Source: Bacteroidales bacterium (GTDB taxonomy: Bacteria; Bacteroidota; Bacteroidia; Bacteroidales; F082). From it: a stretch of 64,000 nt of DNA. Below, one piece after another: positions 52,452-60,604 of this stretch (the stretch's first letter is position 1; every line of letters begins with the position of its first letter). The stretch spans positions 62,001-126,000 of the forward strand of contig JAFXLL010000010.1 of NCBI GenBank assembly GCA_017531225.1. Reading direction: 5' to 3'. The notes under the pieces were generated by a model. It worked only from the letters and a program-made list of their open reading frames with translations. It searched no databases and was not told where the DNA came from. The position numbers and the translations under genes are program-made.

Positions 52452-54734
52452 TCACCTAACTATCATAATTGACCCCTGAAGGCGCTTGGTAACAAGCCCT
52501 TCGGGGGTGATCATTTCCACGTCGCAGATGTAGAAATAAGTGCCGGTAGCGCAAGGCTGGCCACTGCCAGAAACACGACCGTCCCAGTTGATGTAGATAT
52601 CCTCGGTCTCATACACGAAACGGCCCCAACGGTTGAAGATATGCATGTCGACCTTGGTAATCAAGTCAGGCGTGATATTGGGCATAGGAACAAACACATC
52701 GTTAATGCCATCGCCATTGGGTGTGAACACATTGGGCAGTTCATACACAGGCTGATCCGGTTCAGGTTCGATGTGCTCCGAAGGCTTCACCTCGACAATA
52801 GCCGAATAGTTCACCAACGGACGTGGCAAGCCTTCCAGATTGTAATGCCCGTAGGTACGGACGTAATAGCTGTAGGTAACCTCATTCACGACACGGGTAT
52901 CCACATACGTCAATTCGCTCGTCCCAGCAATCTTCACAAAAACGGTATCGATCTTTTTAAACACCTCTGTGCTGTCAATCACCCATTGAACGGCTTCCGT
53001 CCATGAAAGCGAAGCGGATTGATCACCACCCGTCCCTGTCAGCATCAAGGCACCCGCGATAGGGCTTGTACCCATCGGCAGATGGTTGGCATCCTGCATC
53101 TCCACTCGATAGCTGAGCGATTCCACTGAGGCAAGACTCACGTCCGAATCGAGGAATGTCGAGTCAACGCCTGAATACACGGTAGTTTCAGCACCGTTGA
53201 GGTTTCGTTTCAACTGATAGGAATATGGTGCCGTATATTGTGGATCGATCTCACGAGGACTTGCCCAAGCAACCTTCATCTGGCCTCCCATAAGATCCAC
53301 GTCATTATTAGAAACCTTAGTCATCAACGGTCTGTTGTTGGGCAACTGAATACAAACCTCGTCGCTCGGTCGGCTCTCAGCACCATCGTTGAACACCGCC
53401 ACCACACGGTAGCAGTAGTCCACACCCTGCTCAAATTCCGCTCCTCCGTTGGTATCTTGATACGAAGTGGCATCAGCGGACAGCTCAGCAATCATCCGAT
53501 AACCAGGACGCACCCCTGTCTCGCAGTAATCAGACTGATAGGGCATAGAACCCAGGTGACGATATACACGAATAGCCTTCACATTAGAGCAATGCGTATA
53601 AGGCGACCAGGTGAGGTTGGCCTTGACGTCAGAGCGTCGAGAAAACGAGGCGTCAAGATTCTGTATGGCTGGGCCGATCACACTGATGTTGACGGCTTGG
53701 ACATTGCTCAAATGGATGGGAACGGAGTTGTCCTTGGCATGGACAACAAGCTGATAGGGGATCTTACGAATATGGCTGCATTGGGTATTCCAAGTGAACT
53801 CGATGGCAGGATTCAAGCCATAATCCGTAGTAGGAGTCAGGGTAGCAGGACTTGACTGCACTTCGAGAGGAGCGCCTGAGGCTTCCAGCGTAACCTGATC
53901 GCCATCGGGATCCAAAGCAGAGATGATGAAATCGAGCGTAGCGCCAGCCTCAATGCAGGTATCGGCAATGAGATCAATCAACGGAATGTTATTGTTGCAT
54001 GCATTGATGAGTATCTGCATATCACGAATCACAGAGCCCACCTTCACGCCATCACGCCATTCCTCAATCAAGATGGCCACGTTGAACTCCCCTTGAATCA
54101 CGGGATTCTCCCATTGCAACAAGCCCGAGTGTGTATCGATCTCAAACAGGCTTGAAGCCTGAGGGTAAAAATAGCCAGGAACCTCTTGGCCGTAAGCGCC
54201 CTTGCACGGCACCAACCGATAGCTCAGGCTGTCGCCATCAGGATCGTAAGCCGCTGGGTTATGGTAGAATGGCTTCCCCACGCAGCCTTGATCGACAGGG
54301 GCATTCAAGAGCTGAACCGAGCTGTTATGCCCAATAAAGGGGCTGATGACCAGCTCCGATTCGATATACATCGGGACGCTCCCTGAGTCGTTCATGTTCA
54401 CCACACCATAGTTACGGAAGGAGTCTTCCATGCTGATGGTATAAGTCCCTGCCGACGAATAGCTATGGAGGCTTCTGTAGATGCTCCGAACAGTGTTGTC
54501 ACCCAGATTCTCCCAATTGATGCGAGGCACATAACTCTCAAAGCCATCGCCCCATTTCACAAGCAGGGAATCGCGTTGGTTCCAAGCTTCGTTAGGGACG
54601 TTGTAGGTGATCATCGTAAACTCGTAGGTATTGGTATTCTTCCACACGTAGGTGATTTCGGCAGCGCGCTGATGCGATGCCCACAAAGGGATGACCGAGA
54701 TCATGAAGAGTAACAATAAAAAAAGTTTACGCAT
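52452..54734 (-). CDS. Large surface protein with T9SS type B (gliding motility-type) sorting domain
   Basis: A 760-residue secreted protein. The signal peptide (MRKLFLLLLFMISVIPLWAS) is followed by several beta-sandwich/fibronectin-like units (for example YRVVAVFNDGAESRPSDEVC and SLSWTEAVQWVIDSTEVF). The end carries the type B sorting domain: LPNVFTPNGDGINDVFVP, FNRWGRFVYE, WDGRVSGSGQPCATGTYFYICDV and LQGSIMIVR. It is exported by the type IX system; the role on the surface is unknown. The ATG at 54734 is chosen because it starts the signal peptide. Confidence 0.92.
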   Translation of the reverse strand: MRKLFLLLLFMISVIPLWASHQRAAEITYVWKNTNTYEFTMITYNVPNEAWNQRDSLLVKWGDGFESYVPRINWENLGDNTVRSIYRSLHSYSSAGTYTISMEDSFRNYGVVNMNDSGSVPMYIESELVISPFIGHNSSVQLLNAPVDQGCVGKPFYHNPAAYDPDGDSLSYRLVPCKGAYGQEVPGYFYPQASSLFEIDTHSGLLQWENPVIQGEFNVAILIEEWRDGVKVGSVIRDMQILINACNNNIPLIDLIADTCIEAGATLDFIISALDPDGDQVTLEASGAPLEVQSSPATLTPTTDYGLNPAIEFTWNTQCSHIRKIPYQLVVHAKDNSVPIHLSNVQAVNISVIGPAIQNLDASFSRRSDVKANLTWSPYTHCSNVKAIRVYRHLGSMPYQSDYCETGVRPGYRMIAELSADATSYQDTNGGAEFEQGVDYCYRVVAVFNDGAESRPSDEVCIQLPNNRPLMTKVSNNDVDLMGGQMKVAWASPREIDPQYTAPYSYQLKRNLNGAETTVYSGVDSTFLDSDVSLASVESLSYRVEMQDANHLPMGTSPIAGALMLTGTGGDQSASLSWTEAVQWVIDSTEVFKKIDTVFVKIAGTSELTYVDTRVVNEVTYSYYVRTYGHYNLEGLPRPLVNYSAIVEVKPSEHIEPEPDQPVYELPNVFTPNGDGINDVFVPMPNITPDLITKVDMHIFNRWGRFVYETEDIYINWDGRVSGSGQPCATGTYFYICDVEMITPEGLVTKRLQGSIMIVR

Positions 54735-54752
54735 ACTCAATTTTTTGCTGTG

Positions 54753-54760
54753 CAAAGGTA
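54753..54760 (-). promoter_or_regulatory. -7 box of T9SS type B gene
   Basis: TACCTTTG on the minus strand, 18 bases before the start at 54734; divergent from the relA box. Confidence 0.6.
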
Positions 54761-54781
54761 ATCAATAATGAGAAATTTCAG

Positions 54782-54789
54782 TAAGTTTG
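54782..54789 (+). promoter_or_regulatory. -7 box of relA-fur-purA operon
   Basis: TAAGTTTG on the plus strand, 24 bases before the ATG at 54814. Confidence 0.55.
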
Positions 54790-54813
54790 CAGATTATTTT
54801 CAAAAAACATAAC

Positions 54814-57000
54814 ATGAATAACACTTTACCCGATAATTACTCATCAGCAGAAAAGGAAGAGATCCTGCGACGATATGAGCGTTTGCTAGATGTTTGGCAA
54901 ACGCGCAAGGAAAAGCAAGACCTCGAGATGGTGGAGAAGGCCTTTTACTTCGCCGCCAACGCCCACTGCAACCAACGTCGCCGCACAGGCGAACCCTATA
55001 TCTACCATCCCATCGCGGTGGCAACCATCGCCGCCCAAGACATCGGCCTCGGCCGCACCTCCATCACTTGTGCCTTGCTGCACGACGTGGTGGAAGACAC
55101 CGAATACACGCTTGAAGACATCTCATCCCTGTTTGGTGAAAAGGTCGCCCACATCATCGACGGACTGACCAAACTCGACAAGGTGGAGAACGCCGAGAGC
55201 ATACAGGCCGAGAACTTCAAGAAGATCATCCGAACCCTATCCTACGACATCCGCGTGGTGCTCGTCAAACTCGCCGACCGACTCCACAACATGCGTACCC
55301 TGGGTTCCATGCCGCCCCATAAGCAACTGAAAATCGCCTCTGAAACTTCCTATATCTATGCTCCCCTCGCCTATCGTCTAGGGTTGCATGCCATCAAAAA
55401 CGAGTTGGAGGATCTCTCCCTAAAATACCGGGACCCCGTTATCTACGAGAGCATCAACAAGCAGATGAACGAGATCCGATCCGAGCGCACCAACCAGCTG
55501 AAAGAATTTCTCGTCCCCATTGAGGAAGCCTTTAAGAAAAGAGGCATGGCTGTTGACGCCCAAATCCTCGAACGCTCCACTCATTCCATCTGGAAACGCA
55601 TGCAGAAGAAGCAGCTCACTTTCGACGATCTATACGGTAACTTCAACATCCGTTTCACTGTTGACTGCCCGCTTGATCAAGAAAAGATTGAGTGTTGGAA
55701 GATTTATGCGGTGATCACTGACGTCTACACGCCTAACATCTCCAAGTTAAAAGACTGGATATCGACACCCAAGATCAACGGCTACGAATCAATACACGCC
55801 ATCTTCATGGGTCACGGCGGCAAATGGGTGGAGGTACAGATCCGCAGCAAGCGCATGAACGAGATCGCCGAGAAAGGCTTCACTGCCTACTGGGCTTACC
55901 GCACCGACAACCAGACTGAGAGCGGCTTCGACGAATGGCTGAAGCGCGTCAACGAGCTGATCAGTTCCGAGAGCGACTCCACGCTCGACTTTGTGGACAC
56001 CTTCACCAACGACCTGTTCTCTGATGAGATCAAGGTGTTCACCCCGCATGGCAAGGCCATCACCTTGCCCAAGTACTCCACCGTGCTCGACTTCGCCTAC
56101 AACATCCACTCGGAAGTAGGCAACCACAGCATCGCCGCCCATGTCAACAACCAGCTTGTACAGCTCGACCAGAAGCTCAAGACGGGCGACCAGGTGGAGG
56201 TCATCACTTCTGAGGCACAACATCCTCAGGAAAAATGGTTCGAGTTCCTCAATACCGCTTTCGCTAAATCAAAGCTCAAGGCAGGCATCAAGGAATACCG
56301 ACGCGGTTTTCGTGACCAAGGCGAGGAGATGTACAACAAGATCATGAAGAAACTCGACCTGGAAGCTTCGAAAGCCAACGCCCATAAGGTGATGGAAGAA
56401 GAGAACCTATCCAGCGTGGTCGATTTTTATTACTATATCGCACAAGGCAAGATCAACGAGCAGACCATCCAAAGAGTGCTCAAGCCTCAAAGCAGCAACA
56501 ATGGCGGTATCCTGAAAAGGCTCACCTTCGGCCTGCTTGGAAGCGATTCGAAGCCTAAAGAAGTCACCTTGGATTCATCGGGTGAGTTCGATTTCAACGT
56601 GGCTACCTGCTGCAACCCCATCCCAGGTGATGAGGTGGTGGCATTCAACTTCCCAGGCGAGCCCCTGCAGATCCACCGCTCCAACTGCGCCAAAGCCATC
56701 GAACTGATGTCGCGTTACGGCAACAACATCGTCAAGGCTAAATGGCAACCCAAGAGCGAGATTGCTTTCCTCGCCGGCGTGAAGATTACTGCCATCGACA
56801 ACGTGGGGTTGCTCAACAAGATGACCAACCTCTTCTCCAACGAGTTGAACCTCAACATGCATTCGCTACAGATGGAGTCGAAGCAAGACCTTGTGGAAGC
56901 CAACGTCTCGGTGTATGTTCACAGTACCGCTGAACTCAACCTGCTCATCGACAGGCTCAGCAAAATGAAAGAAGTGAAAAAAGTCGTTCGTCTGAATTAA
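54814..57000 (+). CDS. relA: RelA/SpoT family (p)ppGpp synthetase/hydrolase
   Basis: A 728-residue bifunctional-type RSH protein. Hydrolase HD domain (about 50-200): [20 protein letters not shown] and [13 protein letters not shown] have all metal residues, so hydrolysis should work. Synthetase domain (about 240-370) includes [17 protein letters not shown] and [20 protein letters not shown] domain ([26 protein letters not shown]) and a C-terminal ACT domain ([22 protein letters not shown]) follow. It controls the stringent response. First gene of the operon with fur and purA, linking it to purine metabolism. Confidence 0.96.
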   Translation: MNNTLPDNYSSAEKEEILRRYERLLDVWQTRKEKQDLEMVEKAFYFAANAHCNQRRRTGEPYIYHPIAVATIAAQDIGLGRTSITCALLHDVVEDTEYTLEDISSLFGEKVAHIIDGLTKLDKVENAESIQAENFKKIIRTLSYDIRVVLVKLADRLHNMRTLGSMPPHKQLKIASETSYIYAPLAYRLGLHAIKNELEDLSLKYRDPVIYESINKQMNEIRSERTNQLKEFLVPIEEAFKKRGMAVDAQILERSTHSIWKRMQKKQLTFDDLYGNFNIRFTVDCPLDQEKIECWKIYAVITDVYTPNISKLKDWISTPKINGYESIHAIFMGHGGKWVEVQIRSKRMNEIAEKGFTAYWAYRTDNQTESGFDEWLKRVNELISSESDSTLDFVDTFTNDLFSDEIKVFTPHGKAITLPKYSTVLDFAYNIHSEVGNHSIAAHVNNQLVQLDQKLKTGDQVEVITSEAQHPQEKWFEFLNTAFAKSKLKAGIKEYRRGFRDQGEEMYNKIMKKLDLEASKANAHKVMEEENLSSVVDFYYYIAQGKINEQTIQRVLKPQSSNNGGILKRLTFGLLGSDSKPKEVTLDSSGEFDFNVATCCNPIPGDEVVAFNFPGEPLQIHRSNCAKAIELMSRYGNNIVKAKWQPKSEIAFLAGVKITAIDNVGLLNKMTNLFSNELNLNMHSLQMESKQDLVEANVSVYVHSTAELNLLIDRLSKMKEVKKVVRLN

Positions 57001-57010
57001 AGTCCAACAC

Positions 57011-57460
57011 ATGAAAGATCCAAACGAAAACATAGCGTTGACCGTCAAGAAGATATTCACCGAATATCTTCACACGCATAATCTCCGCAAGACCCCGGAG
57101 CGGTTTGCCATCCTTCAAGAGATCTACTCCAACAACGGGCATTTCGACATCGAATCGCTCTATAACCGAATGAAAGACAACAAATACCGCGTCAGCCGAG
57201 CCACCTTGTACAACACCATCGAGTTGCTGCTCGACTGCAATTTGGTGATCAAGCATCAGTTCGGCCACAACTGCGCCCAATACGAGCGGTCATACAAGTT
57301 CCGCCAACACGACCATTTCGTTGATCTCGACACAGGTCAAGTGATGGAGTATTGCGACCCTCGGTTGCTGGAGATCCAACAGACCATTGAGAAAGAGTTA
57401 GGAGTGGTCATCACGCACCATTCATTGATATTTTACGGACACAAAAAAGATAAAAGATAA
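57011..57460 (+). CDS. fur: Fur family transcriptional regulator
   Basis: A 149-residue Fur-type repressor. The winged helix ([30 protein letters not shown], then [20 protein letters not shown]) is typical. The usual C-terminal CxxC structural zinc site is not seen: the segment reads [20 protein letters not shown], with Asp in both Cys positions. The His/Asp metal-sensing residues are partly present. Metal specificity cannot be given. It lies 10 bases after relA and 7 before purA. Confidence 0.93.
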   Translation: MKDPNENIALTVKKIFTEYLHTHNLRKTPERFAILQEIYSNNGHFDIESLYNRMKDNKYRVSRATLYNTIELLLDCNLVIKHQFGHNCAQYERSYKFRQHDHFVDLDTGQVMEYCDPRLLEIQQTIEKELGVVITHHSLIFYGHKKDKR

Positions 57461-57467
57461 AAGTTAG

Positions 57468-58745
57468 ATGAATAAGATAGACATTTTATTAGGATTACAA
57501 TGGGGAGACGAAGGCAAAGGCAAAGTTGTCGATGCCTTGACCCCGAATTATGACATTGTGGCAAGGTTCCAGGGTGGACCCAACGCCGGTCACACCATCG
57601 AGTTTGAAGGCAAGAAGTTCGTGCTGCACAACATCCCTTCAGGTGTGCTGACACCAGGCTGCGTCAATCTCATCGGCAACGGCGTCATCATCGACCCGCA
57701 CATCTTGAAAGATGAGATCGAGAACCTGAGCAAGGCCGGATTCAACCTTCGTCAGACTCTGATGATCGCCAACCGTGCCCACCTCATCCTCCCCTCACAC
57801 CGTGCTTTGGATGCCGCCAACGAAAAGGCGCTTGGCAAGATGAAAGTCGGCACTACACTGAAAGGCATCGGTCCTACCTACACGGATAAAACCGCCAGAA
57901 AAGGCTTGCGCATCGGCGACATCGCCAGTCCCGACTTCCGCAACAGATACGAGAGCCTGAAGCAGCACCACCTCCGTCAGATGACTGCCGTGGACTTCGA
58001 TCTGAACGGTCTTCAGCTCGACGGCGTGAGCTTCTACGAATACGAGAAGCTGTGGTTCGAAGGCGTGGAGTACCTGAAACAGTTCCAGTTTGTCGACGGT
58101 GAATATTTCCTCAACGAGGCGTTGGACAACGGCAAGAAGGTGTTGGCCGAGGGTGCCCAAGGCTCCATGCTCGACGTGGACTTCGGCAGCTATCCTTTCG
58201 TCACCTCTTCGAGCGTCATCGCCGCCGGAGTGTGCTCTGGCTTGGGTGTGGCTCCAAGCAGGATCGGCAAGGTGTATGGCATCTTTAAGGCTTACTGCAC
58301 CCGCGTAGGCACAGGCCCCTTCCCTACCGAGCTGTTCGATGAAACCGGCGAGACCTTACGCCAGAACGGTCATGAGTTTGGTGCTACCACTGGCCGTCCA
58401 CGCCGTTGCGGTTGGCTCGACCTGCCCGCACTGAAATATGCCGTCATTCTCAGCGGTGTCACCGACCTGATGATGATGAAATCCGACGTGATGGACGAGT
58501 TCGAGACCATCAAGGTGGCCACCGCCTATCGCTATAATGGCAAGGAGACCAAGCAATTGCCTTTTGCCGCCTGCACCGAGACCATGGAACCCGTTTACAC
58601 CGAGCTCCCGGGATGGCAGCAGAAGATCTCCAACGGCATACCTGAAAAGTTGGAATCCTATATTAAGTTTATTGAAAATTACGTCGGCGTGCCGATCAAG
58701 TTCGTTTCCTACGGTCCCGACCGTACCCAAAATATTTTGAGATGA
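57468..58745 (+). CDS. purA: Adenylosuccinate synthetase
   Basis: A 425-residue PurA, first step from IMP to AMP, using GTP and aspartate. LGLQWGDEGKGKVVD (8-22), GGPNAGHTIEF, GIGPTYTDK, EGAQGSMLDVDFGSYPFVTSS and TTGRPRRCGWLD are all present. It overlaps the ATP-grasp gene by 4 bases. PurA is a known target of (p)ppGpp in other bacteria, so its place beside relA is meaningful. Confidence 0.97.
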   Translation: MNKIDILLGLQWGDEGKGKVVDALTPNYDIVARFQGGPNAGHTIEFEGKKFVLHNIPSGVLTPGCVNLIGNGVIIDPHILKDEIENLSKAGFNLRQTLMIANRAHLILPSHRALDAANEKALGKMKVGTTLKGIGPTYTDKTARKGLRIGDIASPDFRNRYESLKQHHLRQMTAVDFDLNGLQLDGVSFYEYEKLWFEGVEYLKQFQFVDGEYFLNEALDNGKKVLAEGAQGSMLDVDFGSYPFVTSSSVIAAGVCSGLGVAPSRIGKVYGIFKAYCTRVGTGPFPTELFDETGETLRQNGHEFGATTGRPRRCGWLDLPALKYAVILSGVTDLMMMKSDVMDEFETIKVATAYRYNGKETKQLPFAACTETMEPVYTELPGWQQKISNGIPEKLESYIKFIENYVGVPIKFVSYGPDRTQNILR

Positions 58746-59893
58746 TCATTTTAGAAAAACCATACGTTTCCACTCCATTGGTGGAATATCTCGAAGAAAA
58801 ACAGATTCCCGTTTTGCATAACGACATGGCTGAGCTGCTGAAACAGCAAGGTCATAAGCTCAACCTTTTGGGTGACAAAGCCTTTGTTGATGAATACCAG
58901 AAATGCGGCAAGCTTTATGCCGTCTCGGAAAACGCTTTGGTATGGCTTTACGCCCAGTTACCCGAGTCGGAGCTGGTGAAGAAAGTCAAGGTTTTAAAGG
59001 ACAAGGCTGAGTTCCGTCGCATCTGCCAACAGATCTACCCCGACTTCTATTATAAAGAAGTGGAGATGAAGGCGTTGCGTAGCCTCAATCCCGATGAGTT
59101 GCCTTTGCCCTTGGTGCTGAAGCCAGCAGTAGGTTTCTTGAGCGTCGGCGTCTACATCGTCCGTAGCAAGGCCGAGTGGCAAGCTGCCTTGGACGATATC
59201 GACAAGAACTTCGCCAAGCAGTGTGCCGTGTTCCCTGAAACCGTGGTGCGCAGCGAGAAGTTTGTGCTGGAGCAGTTCATCGAAGGCGAGGAATTTGCCG
59301 TTGACGCTTATTTCGATGCAGATGGCAAGCCCAACATCATCAACATTTTCCATCACATCTTCAAGAGTGAGACCGACGTAAGCGACCGTCTCTATTGCAT
59401 GAGCAAGCAGATCTTTGAGGCCAACTATCCCGCATTCAACCAGTTCTGTATTGACTTGAACGGCGTGTTAGGCTTGCGCAACTTCCCGATGCATGTGGAG
59501 TTCAGAGTAGACAAGAACACCGGCAAAGCCATCCCGATCGAGGTGAATCCTTTGCGTTTCGCTGGCATGTGCCTGAACGACTTGACCCGCCATACCTGCG
59601 GCTTGTTGCCCGTGAGAGCTTTCTTCGAAGGCACTCACCCCGACTATGCCACCATGTGGAACGGCATCGAAGAGGATGTGTTTAGTTTTGTGGTGTTGGA
59701 TAAGCCTTACGAAACCACAAGAGCCTTGGACTTTGAAGCCATCAAGAAGCACTTCCACGGTGTGTTGGAGACCCGTGACATCAAGAATCCCGCAATGAGC
59801 ATCTGGGGGTTCCTCTTCACGAAGACCGCTCCTGAACACAAAGAAGAGTTAAAAGAAATCCTCTTCTCTGACTTACAAGAGTTTATGATTTAA
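58742..59893 (+). CDS. ATP-grasp domain protein
   Basis: A 383-residue ATP-grasp enzyme. LPLVLKPAVGFLSVGVYIV (about 118-137) is the ATP-binding strand, KFVLEQFIEGEEFAVDAYF gives the adenine-contact segment and IPIEVNPLRFAG the metal-binding Glu/Asn. It likely joins an acid to an amine or sugar with ATP. The substrate is not evident. It is translationally coupled to purA. Confidence 0.85.
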   Translation: MIILEKPYVSTPLVEYLEEKQIPVLHNDMAELLKQQGHKLNLLGDKAFVDEYQKCGKLYAVSENALVWLYAQLPESELVKKVKVLKDKAEFRRICQQIYPDFYYKEVEMKALRSLNPDELPLPLVLKPAVGFLSVGVYIVRSKAEWQAALDDIDKNFAKQCAVFPETVVRSEKFVLEQFIEGEEFAVDAYFDADGKPNIINIFHHIFKSETDVSDRLYCMSKQIFEANYPAFNQFCIDLNGVLGLRNFPMHVEFRVDKNTGKAIPIEVNPLRFAGMCLNDLTRHTCGLLPVRAFFEGTHPDYATMWNGIEEDVFSFVVLDKPYETTRALDFEAIKKHFHGVLETRDIKNPAMSIWGFLFTKTAPEHKEELKEILFSDLQEFMI

Positions 59894-59974
59894 AAAACCA
59901 TTAGTATTTATTATATTAATACAAATTAATAAATATATTTTATTAATTCTATTGACAAAATATTATTTACGTCG

Positions 59975-59982
59975 TATATTTG
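59975..59982 (+). promoter_or_regulatory. -7 box of toxin-antitoxin operon
   Basis: TATATTTG on the plus strand in a very AT-rich stretch (59894-60000). A first ATG is at 60007 and the preferred start at 60073. Confidence 0.5.
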
Positions 59983-60072
59983 CAGACGAAATAAAAATTT
60001 GTCACTATGGAAATTTTACAAAAAAGCACTACAACGCCATGGCGGAATGGGAATAATCCTTATTTTTGCCAT

Positions 60073-60261
60073 ATGGAAAAAGAAACAACCATCAAAGACG
60101 AAGAATACTCGCTGACTCCATATACCATGGAAGAGATTGAAGCCATGATTGAAGAAGCCGAGCGTGATTTTGAAGCTGGTAGGTTTTATTCTACCGAAGA
60201 GGTGTTAATGGATATTGAAGAAGAGATCAAGAAAGGTAAAACTCACCTCGAAACCGCATGA
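60073..60261 (+). CDS. Antitoxin of RelE/ParE-type pair
   Basis: A 62-residue acidic protein starting MEKETTIKDEEYSLTPYTMEEIEAM; the core (helix, 'G-x-F-Y-S-T-E-E-V-L-M-D-I-E') is typical of small antitoxins paired with RelE-like toxins. The frame is open to an ATG at 60007, which would add 22 residues of unusual composition; the promoter at 59975-59982 permits either start. It overlaps the toxin by 4 bases. Confidence 0.75.
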   Translation: MEKETTIKDEEYSLTPYTMEEIEAMIEEAERDFEAGRFYSTEEVLMDIEEEIKKGKTHLETA

Positions 60262-60575
60262 AAGTAATTTGGTCTCCAAAAGCAAAAAAAACTTTAAGGA
60301 GTGTTACCAAATATATTATTCGAAACTTTGGCATAACCGCAGCAGAAAAATTCAAGGAATCTGTAATAAAAGCGGAGAAGCTTCTATGCAACACTCCTTT
60401 GATAGGCCCAACAGAACCATTGTTGGCAAATCACTCGCGGCTTTACAGAAGCCTCCTTGTCAACAACCTAAACAAGGTGGTATACTATGTCGAAGATGAC
60501 ATCGTACATATAGCCTCTTTCTGGGATGTCCGTCGCGAACCCAAAGAACTTGTTGAGGATTTAGAAGAAGAATAA
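60258..60575 (+). CDS. RelE/ParE family toxin
   Basis: A 105-residue basic protein. MKVIWSPKAKKTLRSVTKYI... and the closing YYVEDDIVHIASFWDVRREP fit the ParE/RelE superfamily, which cleaves mRNA on ribosomes or poisons gyrase. Active-site type cannot be fixed. It directly follows its antitoxin. Confidence 0.88.
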   Translation: MKVIWSPKAKKTLRSVTKYIIRNFGITAAEKFKESVIKAEKLLCNTPLIGPTEPLLANHSRLYRSLLVNNLNKVVYYVEDDIVHIASFWDVRREPKELVEDLEEE

Positions 60576-60580
60576 TTATT

Positions 60581-60588
60581 ATCTTTGC
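60581..60588 (+). promoter_or_regulatory. -7 box of transglutaminase-like gene
   Basis: TATCTTTG on the plus strand, 16 bases before the ATG at 60605. Confidence 0.6.
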
Positions 60589-60604
60589 CGAAAACATCGG
60601 CAAC

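Noticed and set aside
52441-52454. TGAGAGGCCTCTCA palindrome as terminator
   Set aside because: No T-run follows on either strand, and it contains the stop codon of the convergent gene.
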